Notes: generated by a model from the letters alone, not told the origin. DNA of 6,348 nt from Verrucomicrobiia bacterium (GCA_030044395.1 JASHVW010000332.1:1-6348); one strand, 5' to 3'; counted from the first letter of the stretch, positions 1 to 4,790 are shown. Made by a program: numbers and translations.

Positions 1-161
1 GGCGCCGCGGCGCCACCGGCGCCAGCACCGGGAGCAGCCGCCACCGCGACGGGCGCCGCGGCGGAAACGCCCCATTTGGTCTCCAATTGTTTCACGAGGT
101 CGGCGGCTTCAAGCACCGTCAACTTGCTCAGCTCTTCCACTAATGTTCCAATCTCAGCCAT
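1..161 (-). CDS. rplL: 50S ribosomal protein L7/L12, N-terminal part (cut by window edge)
   Basis: Reading leftward from ATG at 161-159 the frame stays open to the window edge and gives MAEIGTLVEELSKLTVLEAA..., followed by an Ala/Gly/Pro-rich run. This matches the L7/L12 N-terminal dimerisation helices (residues about 1-33) and the start of the flexible hinge. The C-terminal domain that contacts translation factors lies outside the window. In the family, L12 dimers bind the C-terminal helix of L10 to form the ribosomal stalk that recruits EF-Tu and EF-G. Upstream, AGAAG lies seven bases before the ATG, a weak Shine-Dalgarno. The gene follows rplJ by 134 bp, the longest spacer in the ribosomal protein part, and that spacer is structured. 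The hinge DNA is extremely GC-rich (repeated GGCGCC/GCGGCG), as expected for Ala/Gly codons in this genome. Confidence 0.93.
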   Translation of the reverse strand, partial: MAEIGTLVEELSKLTVLEAADLVKQLETKWGVSAAAPVAVAAAPGAGAGGAAA

Positions 162-194
162 TTTATTACTTCTACCTTTCTTTTCGTCTCGTCG

Positions 195-214
195 TCCACC
201 GGGGCTCCGGCGGA
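195..214 (-). promoter_or_regulatory. Intercistronic hairpin between rplJ and rplL
   Basis: On the coding (minus) strand TCCGCCGG pairs with CCGGTGGA around an AGCC tetraloop. This is an 8-bp stem with one G-U wobble, ending 33 bases before the rplL start. No U-run follows, so it does not look like an intrinsic terminator. It could be an RNA processing or stability element, or part of the control that makes L12 in excess over L10. The structure is read directly; the role is inferred. Confidence 0.45.
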
Positions 215-246
215 TTTCAGTCCACGGCCCGCAAACCGACGATTTA

Positions 247-258
247 CGTTGTTGTTTG
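247..258 (-). promoter_or_regulatory. CA-rich 12-mer in the rplL leader, also found in the tuf leader
   Basis: The minus strand reads CAAACAACAACG inside a longer unstructured A/C-rich stretch in the rplJ-rplL spacer. The identical 12-mer occurs 11 bases upstream of the tuf start codon. Unstructured CAA-rich leaders are known to favour ribosome loading. Here the copy lies about 85 bases before rplL, so a direct initiation role is less obvious than at tuf. Confidence 0.35.
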
Positions 259-273
259 TTTGTTTCCGCGGTT

Positions 274-288
274 CGGTCTCCCGGACCG
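274..288 (-). promoter_or_regulatory. Short hairpin just after the rplJ stop
   Basis: The minus strand CGGTC-CGGGA-GACCG forms a 5-bp stem with a 5-base loop, starting seven bases after the rplJ stop codon. No T-run follows. With the stronger hairpin at 195-214 it frames the A/C-rich part of the rplJ-rplL spacer. It is short and may be fortuitous. Confidence 0.25.
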
Positions 289-295
289 GAAATCT

Positions 296-808
296 TTATT
301 CAGCCTTTTCGCTCTTCGCCTTGATCACTTGCGCCAATTGCCTCGCCGGCGTATTCAGCAACGTCACCAGCTTCGTGGCCGGTGCGTTGAGCAGACCCAG
401 GAGTTTCGCCCGCAATACCTCCAGACTCGGCAAATCCGCCAGCGCCATGATTGCCGTCTCCTCGAGCCTCTGATTGTTCAAATAACCAAATTTCAGCCTC
501 AGCTTGTCGAACTCCGCGCCGAAATTTTTCAGCGCCTTGGCCGCGGCGGAGATGTCCTTTTGTCCGGTAACCACGGCCATTTGCCCGGCAAGCGAGCCGT
601 TTAGTTCAGCGATCCCCGCCTCCTTGGCCGCCACGCGGAATATCGAATTCTTCACCACATGCACTTCTGCGCCCGCCTGCGTCAGACGCTTCCGCAATTC
701 GGCGAAATGAGACACTTTCAACCCTTGATACCCAATGACAATGAAAAACGGCGAGGCGTTCAGCCGCGCGGTGTATTCTTTGGTCAAAATTTGTTTTTCA
801 GCACGCAT
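296..808 (-). CDS. rplJ: 50S ribosomal protein L10
   Basis: This 170-residue protein has the usual L10 length. The N-terminal half (residues about 1-100) holds the 23S rRNA/L11-binding domain, with the family pattern ...SPFFIVIGYQGLKVSHFAELRK... and ...GAEVHVVKNSIF.... The C-terminal segment (about 135-170), with LLGLLNAPATKLVTLLNTP and a Lys/Glu-rich tail, is the long amphipathic helix on which L12 dimers dock. L10 anchors the L12 stalk at the factor-binding centre and, in many bacteria, represses its own operon by binding the rplJ leader. That leader is only 35 bp here (809-843), too short for the usual L10 kink-turn target. ATG at 808 is chosen because MRAEKQILTKEYTARL matches the family start. 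There is no clear Shine-Dalgarno (CGAACCAAAACT before ATG). Confidence 0.97.
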   Translation of the reverse strand: MRAEKQILTKEYTARLNASPFFIVIGYQGLKVSHFAELRKRLTQAGAEVHVVKNSIFRVAAKEAGIAELNGSLAGQMAVVTGQKDISAAAKALKNFGAEFDKLRLKFGYLNNQRLEETAIMALADLPSLEVLRAKLLGLLNAPATKLVTLLNTPARQLAQVIKAKSEKAE

Positions 809-843
809 AGTTTTGGTTCGTTAAAGCGTTATCATTGATATCT

Positions 844-1539
844 TCAGGCCGCCGCCGCAAATTCGCGCAAATCCACGCTCACCGGCGGACTCATCGTCGC
901 CGACAACGTGCAACTCCGCAGATAATTCCCTTTGACACTCTGCGGACGCGCCTTGGCCACGGCCTCAATCACCGCCCGCGCATTTTCCTCAATTTGTTCC
1001 GGCTTGAAGGAAATCTTTCCAACGATGACATGGACGTTTCCCGCCTTGTCGGTCTTGAATTCCACCCGACCGGCTTTGACTTCCTTCACCGCCTTGGCCG
1101 TATCGTCCGTCACCGTGCCCGTCTTCGGATTCGGCATCAAGCCGCGCGGGCCAAGCACTTTGCCCAGCTTGCGCACTTCCGCCATCGCTTCCGTCGTCGC
1201 CACCGCCACGTCAAATTCCGCCCAGCCTTCCTGGCACTTCTTGATCATGTCCTCGAAACCCACATACTCCGCTCCGGCGCCTTTCGCGGCTTCCGCCGCC
1301 GCGCCTTTCGCAAACACCAGGACTCGGACCGTTTTGCCGCTGCCATGCGGGAGCGGAACCGTGCCGCGAACCAGTTGGTCCGACTGCTTGGGATCCACTC
1401 CCAGGCGAAACGCGAGATCAACGGTCTCGTTGAATTTTGCTTTGGGAAACTTGGCCAGGACACCGACCGCTTCCTTGAGCGGATACAGTTTCCGGGCATC
1501 CACGACTTCAAGCGCTTTTTTGTATCTTTTGCTGGGCAT
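844..1539 (-). CDS. rplA: 50S ribosomal protein L1
   Basis: This 231-residue protein is full length for L1. The N-terminal MPSKRYKKALEVVD and the highly conserved signature LGKVLGPRGLMPNPKTGTV at residues about 125-143 identify it. L1 binds 23S rRNA helices 76-78 to form the mobile L1 stalk that handles deacylated tRNA leaving the E site. In many bacteria it also represses rplK-rplA by binding their mRNA. The C terminus ends ...DLREFAAAA. The gene follows rplK by 48 bp and precedes rplJ by 35 bp, so it is co-transcribed. The start is preceded by ACCAAGCAAG, which has little Shine-Dalgarno character. A long antisense reading frame covers this gene but has no family features. Confidence 0.97.
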   Translation of the reverse strand: MPSKRYKKALEVVDARKLYPLKEAVGVLAKFPKAKFNETVDLAFRLGVDPKQSDQLVRGTVPLPHGSGKTVRVLVFAKGAAAEAAKGAGAEYVGFEDMIKKCQEGWAEFDVAVATTEAMAEVRKLGKVLGPRGLMPNPKTGTVTDDTAKAVKEVKAGRVEFKTDKAGNVHVIVGKISFKPEQIEENARAVIEAVAKARPQSVKGNYLRSCTLSATMSPPVSVDLREFAAAA

Positions 1540-1587
1540 CTTGCTTGGTGCGGTGCAAACGAGCTTTCGGCTCTCCCGCTCTTGTTG

Positions 1588-2013
1588 TTAACCGACGACT
1601 TCAATCCCCATGCTCCGGGCGGTGCCCGCGATGACGCGGAATGCCGCTTCTTCATTAACCGCATTCAAATCCTTCGACTTCATCTTGACAATGTCCAAAA
1701 CCTGTTTGCGCGTCACCTTGCCGACCTTTTCCTTGTTCGGCGTCTTCGAACCCGCCGTGATGCCCGCGGCTTTCTTGAGCAACACGGACGCCGGTGGCGA
1801 CTTGGTGATAAAGGTGAACGACTTGTCCTGATAAACCGTGATAACGACCGGAATCACCAGTCCGGCGTCGGCTTTGGTCACTGCGTTAAATTCCTTGCAG
1901 AAACCCATAATGTTGACGCCATGCTGACCCAGCGCCGGACCAACCGGCGGCGCGGGGTTCGCTTGTCCCGCCGGAATCTGCAACTTGATCATTCCTGTCA
2001 CTTTCTTAGCCAT
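1588..2013 (-). CDS. rplK: 50S ribosomal protein L11
   Basis: This 141-residue protein is the canonical L11 length. The N-terminal domain carries the conserved PAPPVGPALGQHGVNIMGFC block (residues about 20-39), with the prolines that contact the thiostrepton/GTPase-centre rRNA. The C-terminal domain (about 75-141) carries KSPPASVLLKKAAGI and ends ...GTARSMGIEVVG, the RNA-binding part. L11 binds helices 43/44 of 23S rRNA at the base of the L12 stalk. The start is ten bases after the nusG stop, with only TTAAGAAATT before the ATG, so translation probably depends on coupling to nusG. No room remains for the L1-binding leader often found ahead of rplK. Confidence 0.98.
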   Translation of the reverse strand: MAKKVTGMIKLQIPAGQANPAPPVGPALGQHGVNIMGFCKEFNAVTKADAGLVIPVVITVYQDKSFTFITKSPPASVLLKKAAGITAGSKTPNKEKVGKVTRKQVLDIVKMKSKDLNAVNEEAAFRVIAGTARSMGIEVVG

Positions 2014-2023
2014 AATTTCTTAA

Positions 2024-2575
2024 CTACGCTTTCTCCACCTGCCAGTATTCGAGTTCAACGGGCGTATTCCGCCCAAAAATGTTCACCGTCACTTTCAACT
2101 TGCCCCGTTCGGGATCAATCTCCTCAATGACACCGCTGAAATTCAAAAACGGCCCGTTATTGATCTTGATCGTCTCACCAACATCGAAATTCACTTTGGG
2201 CTTCTCCGTTTCCTCGGAAGCGGAAATCTGGGCCTTGATCGCTTCTACCTCTTCGGTCGGCGTCGGTTGGGGCGGATCGCTCAAAAAACCGATCACACCC
2301 TGCGTTTCGCGGATGAAATACCACGGCTTCTCAATCACCCGGCGGTCTTCATCAAGCAAAACCATATCCACAAATACGTACCCGGGCCAAAGCTTGCGGC
2401 TGGTCACGGTCTTCTTGCCCCCGCGTACGTCCACAACCTTTTCCATCGGAACGAGGACTTCCTTCACGTAATCCTGCATCTCGTCGGCCTTGACCCGCTT
2501 TTCAATGCTCTCCTTCACCTTCTGCTCCTGGCCGGAAAGCGTTTGGACAATGAACCATTCGTTCCGCATGATCAC
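2024..2575 (-). CDS. nusG: Transcription termination/antitermination factor NusG
   Basis: The protein has 183 residues from GTG at 2575, or 181 from ATG at 2569. The NGN domain (about 4-115) shows WFIVQTLSGQEQKVKESIEKR and the core motif KLWPGYVFVDMVL, which binds the RNA polymerase clamp. The KOW domain (about 130-183) shows GETIKINNGPFLNFSGVIEEID and ends IFGRNTPVELEYWQVEKA. NusG suppresses pausing, and its KOW domain contacts Rho or ribosomal protein S10. The GTG start overlaps the secE stop as GTGA, which suggests translational reinitiation. The ATG six bases on fits the usual family start (MRNEWFIVQ) equally well, and no Shine-Dalgarno decides between them. A roughly 15-residue acidic linker (TEEVEAIKAQISASEETE) joins the domains. 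Confidence 0.97.
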   Translation of the reverse strand: MIMRNEWFIVQTLSGQEQKVKESIEKRVKADEMQDYVKEVLVPMEKVVDVRGGKKTVTSRKLWPGYVFVDMVLLDEDRRVIEKPWYFIRETQGVIGFLSDPPQPTPTEEVEAIKAQISASEETEKPKVNFDVGETIKINNGPFLNFSGVIEEIDPERGKLKVTVNIFGRNTPVELEYWQVEKA

Positions 2576-2838
2576 AATTTATATAGAAAATTAAAGAACG
2601 TCTGCTTAAAGCCGTAGTCCACAATGACCGTGAACACTCCCAGAAGCACAATGACAATGGCAATCAACACCGTGGAACCGCGCAACTCAATCCAGCTCGG
2701 CCACGAACATTTTTTCAATTCCTCGCGCGTTTCCCGGATGTAATTGGCGAAACGCGTGACCTGTCCCTGCCACCACAAGTACGCAAAAATCGCGGCGATA
2801 ACCACCGCCCAAACCGCTATATGTATCCAGCTATTCAT
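2572..2838 (-). CDS. secE: Preprotein translocase subunit SecE
   Basis: This is an 88-residue membrane protein. Residues about 5-23 (IHIAVWAVVIAAIFAYLWW) form a first transmembrane helix. Residues 39-52 (EELKKCSWPSWIEL) are the amphipathic SecE signature, equivalent to E-x-x-K-V-x-W-P. Residues about 54-74 form the conserved second membrane helix. SecE clamps SecY in the plasma-membrane protein channel. Many bacterial SecE proteins are single-span, so the extra N-terminal helix is a notable but known variant. The position directly ahead of nusG is the conserved bacterial order, and the stop overlaps the possible nusG GTG. The ATG at 2838 is preceded by GAGACGAATTT, a weak ribosome-binding site. 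Confidence 0.95.
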   Translation of the reverse strand: MNSWIHIAVWAVVIAAIFAYLWWQGQVTRFANYIRETREELKKCSWPSWIELRGSTVLIAIVIVLLGVFTVIVDYGFKQTFFNFLYKL

Positions 2839-2850
2839 AAATTCGTCTCT

Positions 2851-2871
2851 GGCTCGCCGACCCGCAACTCG
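2851..2871. repeat. Spacer repeat unit, divergent copy A (tRNA-Ser/secE spacer)
   Basis: The plus strand GGCTCGCCG followed by ACCCGCAACTCG aligns without gaps to the units at 3050-3070 and 3109-3129 (shared frame GGCnnGCCGnnCCGnA). An internal CCCG...CGGG dyad (2861-2873) could form a 4-bp hairpin. It lies between tRNA-Ser and secE. This is the weakest of the three copies. Confidence 0.35.
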
Positions 2872-2947
2872 GGACGCAATGGTTCAGCCCGCCTGCGTTT
2901 CATTTTGGCGCGGCAGCCTCGCCTTTCGCCGCCCTTCGAGCAAAGGC

Positions 2948-3037
2948 TGGCGGAGAGGGAGGGATTCGAACCCCCGTTGGGCTTTCACCCAAAGCGGTTT
3001 TCAAGACCGCCGCGATAGACCACTCTGCCACCTCTCC
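2948..3037 (-). tRNA. tRNA-Ser (anticodon UGA)
   Basis: Read on the minus strand, this 90-base gene has a 7-bp acceptor stem (GGAGAGG with CCTCTCC), discriminator G and an encoded CCA at 2950-2948. The anticodon stem GCGGT/ACCGC holds the loop CTTGAAA, giving anticodon TGA. A class II variable arm (TTGGG-TGAAAG-CCCAA) and a T arm with TTCGAAT confirm serine identity. It reads UCA and related codons. It sits between tRNA-Trp and secE, an interval that in many bacteria holds only tRNA-Trp. Its 3' flank (GCCAGCCTTTG) resembles the tRNA-Trp 3' flank (GCCAGCCTTCG). Confidence 0.97.
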
Positions 3038-3049
3038 GTTTCGCAGACT

Positions 3050-3070
3050 GGCTTGCCGGGCCGCAGCCCG
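3050..3070. repeat. Spacer repeat unit, copy B (tRNA-Trp/tRNA-Ser spacer)
   Basis: The plus-strand unit reads GGCTTGCCGGG then CCGCAGCCCG. It matches copy C at 3109-3129 in 16 of 21 positions. Its CGGGC-CGCA-GCCCG core forms a perfect 5-bp hairpin with a tetraloop. It lies 13 bases upstream of the tRNA-Ser 5' end on the transcribed strand. Confidence 0.5.
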
Positions 3071-3096
3071 AACATTTTTAGCTTCGCTTTTTTTCT

Positions 3097-3140
3097 CCAG
3101 CAAAGGCCGGCCTGCCGAACCGTAGCCCGGCGAAGGCTGG
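3097..3140. repeat. Imperfect palindrome abutting the tRNA-Trp 3' end, containing repeat copy C
   Basis: On the plus strand CCAGC (3097-3101) pairs with GCTGG (3136-3140), and GCCGG (3106-3110) with CCGGC (3127-3131). A symmetric AAAG/GAAG internal loop separates the two stems. The central segment 3109-3129 is the third copy of the GGCyTGCCGrrCCGyAGCCCG unit. The right arm includes the encoded CCA end of tRNA-Trp (3138-3140). On the tRNA-coding strand no T-run follows, so it is not a standard terminator. It resembles REP-like hairpin repeats; membership of a genome-wide family is inferred. Confidence 0.55.
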
Positions 3141-3213
3141 CACGGCAGGAGGGACTTGAACCCCCAACCAACGGTTTTGGAGACCGCTACTCTACCAATT
3201 GAGCTACTGCCGT
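3138..3213 (-). tRNA. tRNA-Trp (anticodon CCA)
   Basis: Read on the minus strand, this 76-base gene has acceptor stem ACGGCAG/CTGCCGT, discriminator G and an encoded CCA (3140-3138). The D arm is GCTC...GAGT. The anticodon stem GCGGT/ACCGT has loop CTCCAAA, giving anticodon CCA for the UGG codon. The T arm is GGGGG-TTCAAGT-CCCTC. Trp beside tuf and secE is a conserved bacterial arrangement. Only 20 bases separate the U-run of the tuf terminator from the tRNA 5' end, leaving no space for a dedicated promoter that does not overlap the terminator. Confidence 0.98.
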
Positions 3214-3233
3214 ATCGGCCCAATCTTTCGGAC

Positions 3234-3269
3234 AAAAAAGGAGACGGAGCGATTCAAATCGCCGCCTCC
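3234..3269 (-). terminator. Intrinsic terminator after tuf
   Basis: On the minus strand, 16 bases after the tuf stop, GGAGGCGG pairs with CCGTCTCC (one G-U). A two-base bulge follows, then CGAT pairs with ATCG around a TTGA loop. The stem runs directly into six T residues. This is a textbook Rho-independent terminator. The G-U pair becomes an A-C mismatch on the opposite strand, so the structure is oriented for tuf transcripts. It would end or attenuate transcription before tRNA-Trp, tRNA-Ser and secE. Confidence 0.85.
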
Positions 3270-3285
3270 CGTTCTTAATCTGCTT

Positions 3286-4476
3286 TTATTTCAACACTTC
3301 CGAAACTCGGCCCGCCCCTATGGTCCGGCCGCCTTCGCGGATGGCGAAGCGTTGCCCTTTTTCCATCGCCACCGGGGCAATCAGTTCGATTTCCACCCCC
3401 ACGTTGTCGCCCGGCATCACCATCCCCACCCCTTGCGGTAAGGTCACCGTACCCGTCACGTCAGACGTCCGGAAATAGAACTGCGGGCGATATTTCGTGA
3501 AAAACGGCGTGTGACGGCCGCCTTCATCTTTTGAAAGTACATAAACTTCCGCCTTGAATTTTGTGTGAGGCGTAATGGAACCCGGTTTGGCCAAAACCAT
3601 GCCGCGTTCCACTTCTTCCTTCTTCGTCCCGCGCAATAGCACGCCCACGTTGTCGCCCGCAGTGGCCTTGTCCAGCAGCTTCCGGAACATTTCGATGTCA
3701 GTCGCCACCGTCTTGCGCGTTTCCTTCAATCCAACGATTTCTACATCCGACATGCGTTCCAGAACTCCGCGTTCTACGCGGCCCGTCACCACCGTGCCGC
3801 GGCCCTCAATGTTGAACACGTCTTCGATGCACATCAAAAACGGCTTGTCCACTTCCCGCGTCGGCAGTGGAATCTGCGCGTCAATCGCGTCCATCAATTC
3901 CTGGATCGATTTCTCGCCCTCCGGCTTGCCTTCCAGCGCTAATTTCGCGCTCCCTTTGATCACCGCCGTCTTGTCGCCCGGAAACTGATACTTCGTCAAT
4001 AAATCGCGCACTTCCATCTCCACCAATTCGAGCAGTTCCTTGTCATCCACAAGATCAACCTTGTTCAGGTAAACGACGATCGCCGGAACGCCAACCTGAC
4101 GGGCCAGAAGAATGTGCTCGCGCGTCTGTGGCATCGGCCCTTCCGAGGCGTCCACCACCAAAATCGCGCCGTCCATCTGCGCCGCGCCCGTAATCATGTT
4201 CTTTACATAATCCGCATGTCCCGGGCAATCCACATGCGCATAATGGCGCTTGTCGCTTTGATACTCAACATGGGAGACCGCGATGGTTACGGTTTTCGTT
4301 TCGTCCCGCACGGTGCCCCCCTTGGTGATGTCCGAATAAGAAATCGGCGTAGCCAGACCCTTGCGCGCCTGGGTGGCCACGATGGCGGCAGTCAGCGTGG
4401 ACTTGCCGTGGTCAATGTGCCCGATCGTGCCGACGTTGACATGCGGTTTGTTTCGTTGAAATTGCTCTTTTGCCAT
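3286..4476 (-). CDS. tuf: Elongation factor Tu
   Basis: This 396-residue protein is full-length EF-Tu, the GTPase that delivers aminoacyl-tRNA to the ribosome. GTPase motifs are all present: G1 GHIDHGKS (19-26), the switch I threonine T64 in KTVTIAVSH, G3 DCPGH (83-87), G4 NKVD (138-141) and the G5-like GSAKLAL (175-181). Domains 2 and 3 follow (about 205-396), ending EGGRTIGAGRVSEVLK. The switch I insertion GGTVRDETKTVTIA replaces the usual ...ARGITINT and resembles planctomycete/verrucomicrobial EF-Tu as I recall it. The gene follows tRNA-Thr by 36 bp and is closed by a strong terminator. The ATG is preceded by AACATTAAAAT, with no Shine-Dalgarno, after a CAA-rich stretch. The start matches the family N terminus (MAKEQFQRNKPHVNVGTIGH). 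Confidence 0.98.
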   Translation of the reverse strand: MAKEQFQRNKPHVNVGTIGHIDHGKSTLTAAIVATQARKGLATPISYSDITKGGTVRDETKTVTIAVSHVEYQSDKRHYAHVDCPGHADYVKNMITGAAQMDGAILVVDASEGPMPQTREHILLARQVGVPAIVVYLNKVDLVDDKELLELVEMEVRDLLTKYQFPGDKTAVIKGSAKLALEGKPEGEKSIQELMDAIDAQIPLPTREVDKPFLMCIEDVFNIEGRGTVVTGRVERGVLERMSDVEIVGLKETRKTVATDIEMFRKLLDKATAGDNVGVLLRGTKKEEVERGMVLAKPGSITPHTKFKAEVYVLSKDEGGRHTPFFTKYRPQFYFRTSDVTGTVTLPQGVGMVMPGDNVGVEIELIAPVAMEKGQRFAIREGGRTIGAGRVSEVLK

Positions 4477-4487
4477 ATTTTAATGTT

Positions 4488-4499
4488 CGTTGTTGTTTG
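4488..4499 (-). promoter_or_regulatory. CA-rich leader element upstream of tuf
   Basis: The minus strand reads CAAACAACAACG, ending 11 bases before the tuf ATG. It lies in a 36-base leader with no purine-rich Shine-Dalgarno. The same 12-mer is in the rplL leader. Low structure and CAA repeats suggest a translation-enhancing leader for a very highly expressed gene; this role is inferred. Confidence 0.45.
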
Positions 4500-4512
4500 T
4501 CTGCAAATTGTC

Positions 4513-4588
4513 TGGAGCCCATGATCAGGATTGAACTGATGACCTCATCCTTACCAAGGATGTGCTCTACCAACTGAGCTACATGGGC
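4513..4588 (-). tRNA. tRNA-Thr (anticodon GGU)
   Basis: Read on the minus strand, this 76-base gene has acceptor stem GCCCATG/CATGGGC, discriminator T and an encoded CCA (4515-4513). The D arm is GCTC-AGTTGGTA-GAGC. The anticodon stem CATCC/GGATG holds loop TTGGTAA, giving anticodon GGT for ACC/ACU codons. The T arm is ATCAG-TTCAATC-CTGAT. It is the first gene of the tuf transcript and must be cut out of a precursor whose 5' leader would be about 115 bases from the predicted start site. tRNA-Thr directly ahead of tuf is a recurrent bacterial arrangement. Confidence 0.98.
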
Positions 4589-4678
4589 GCATGAATCATT
4601 CGTTCAACCGGATGCCTTAAACGACAAAAAACCGATCCCCTTAATCTTTTCTTTCGAAAATTTCAAGAGGCGACCGGC

Positions 4679-4691
4679 TAAATGACATTTA
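4679..4691. promoter_or_regulatory. 13-bp palindrome downstream of the tRNA-Thr/tuf promoter, operator-like
   Basis: TAAATGACATTTA is a perfect 6-bp inverted repeat around a single central base, and is flanked by direct copies of GCGACCG at 4670-4676 and 4694-4700. It lies about 12-24 bases downstream of the predicted start site. The one-base centre rules out an RNA hairpin of this exact form, so a dimeric DNA-binding protein is the more natural reading. No regulator is identified. Confidence 0.4.
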
Positions 4692-4709
4692 CCGCGACCG
4701 ACGTGAACC

Positions 4710-4758
4710 AAAATACGAAACGCCACAAATTAAGTCAACAGGGAATTTTTGCTTTTTT
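4710..4758 (-). promoter_or_regulatory. Sigma70-type promoter with A-tract UP-like element for tRNA-Thr/tuf
   Basis: On the minus strand the -35 box TTGACT (4738-4733) and the -10 box TATTTT (4715-4710) are separated by exactly 17 bases. The -35 matches consensus in five of six positions and the -10 in four. Upstream, A5 (4750-4746) and A6 (4758-4753) tracts resemble an UP element that raises output of stable-RNA promoters. Transcription would start near 4703, about 115 bases before tRNA-Thr. It is the best promoter-like match in the intergenic region and has the right orientation. Confidence 0.7.
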
Positions 4759-4790
4759 GCGGTATTCCGGAAAAGGGCGGAAATTCCCTG
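4739..4790. repeat. 10-bp perfect inverted repeat flanking the UP-like region
   Basis: CAGGGAATTT (4739-4748) and AAATTCCCTG (4781-4790) are exact inverted copies separated by 32 bp. The inner arm directly abuts the -35 box of the tRNA-Thr/tuf promoter. The arm centres are 42 bp apart, about four helical turns, so bound proteins would face the same side of the DNA. A small TTCCGGAA palindrome (4765-4772) lies between them. Binding by a regulator is inferred. Confidence 0.5.

Noticed and set aside
1..60. Short GC-rich palindromic repeats such as GGCGCC and GCGGCG
   Set aside because: They are explained by the Ala/Gly/Pro-rich hinge codons of rplL and are not a separate repeat element.
835..2130. 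431-codon plus-strand open frame antisense to rplA and rplK
   Set aside because: It lies entirely opposite conserved ribosomal protein genes. The product is Arg/His-rich with no domain, as expected for the shadow of GC-rich codons.
2744..3202. Plus-strand frame with RGRDSNPR and RQEGLEPPTNGFGDR
   Set aside because: It is the reverse-strand translation of the same tRNA genes, another known spurious protein pattern.
2900..3235. 111-codon minus-strand frame containing GEVAEWSIAAVLKTA and GVRIPPSPP
   Set aside because: This is the well-known artefact of translating tRNA genes; it covers tRNA-Ser and part of tRNA-Trp.
4464..4474. boxA-like TTGCTCTTTTG on the plus strand at the start of tuf
   Set aside because: It is on the strand opposite to the operon and inside the tuf coding sequence, so it cannot act on this transcript; it is a chance match.
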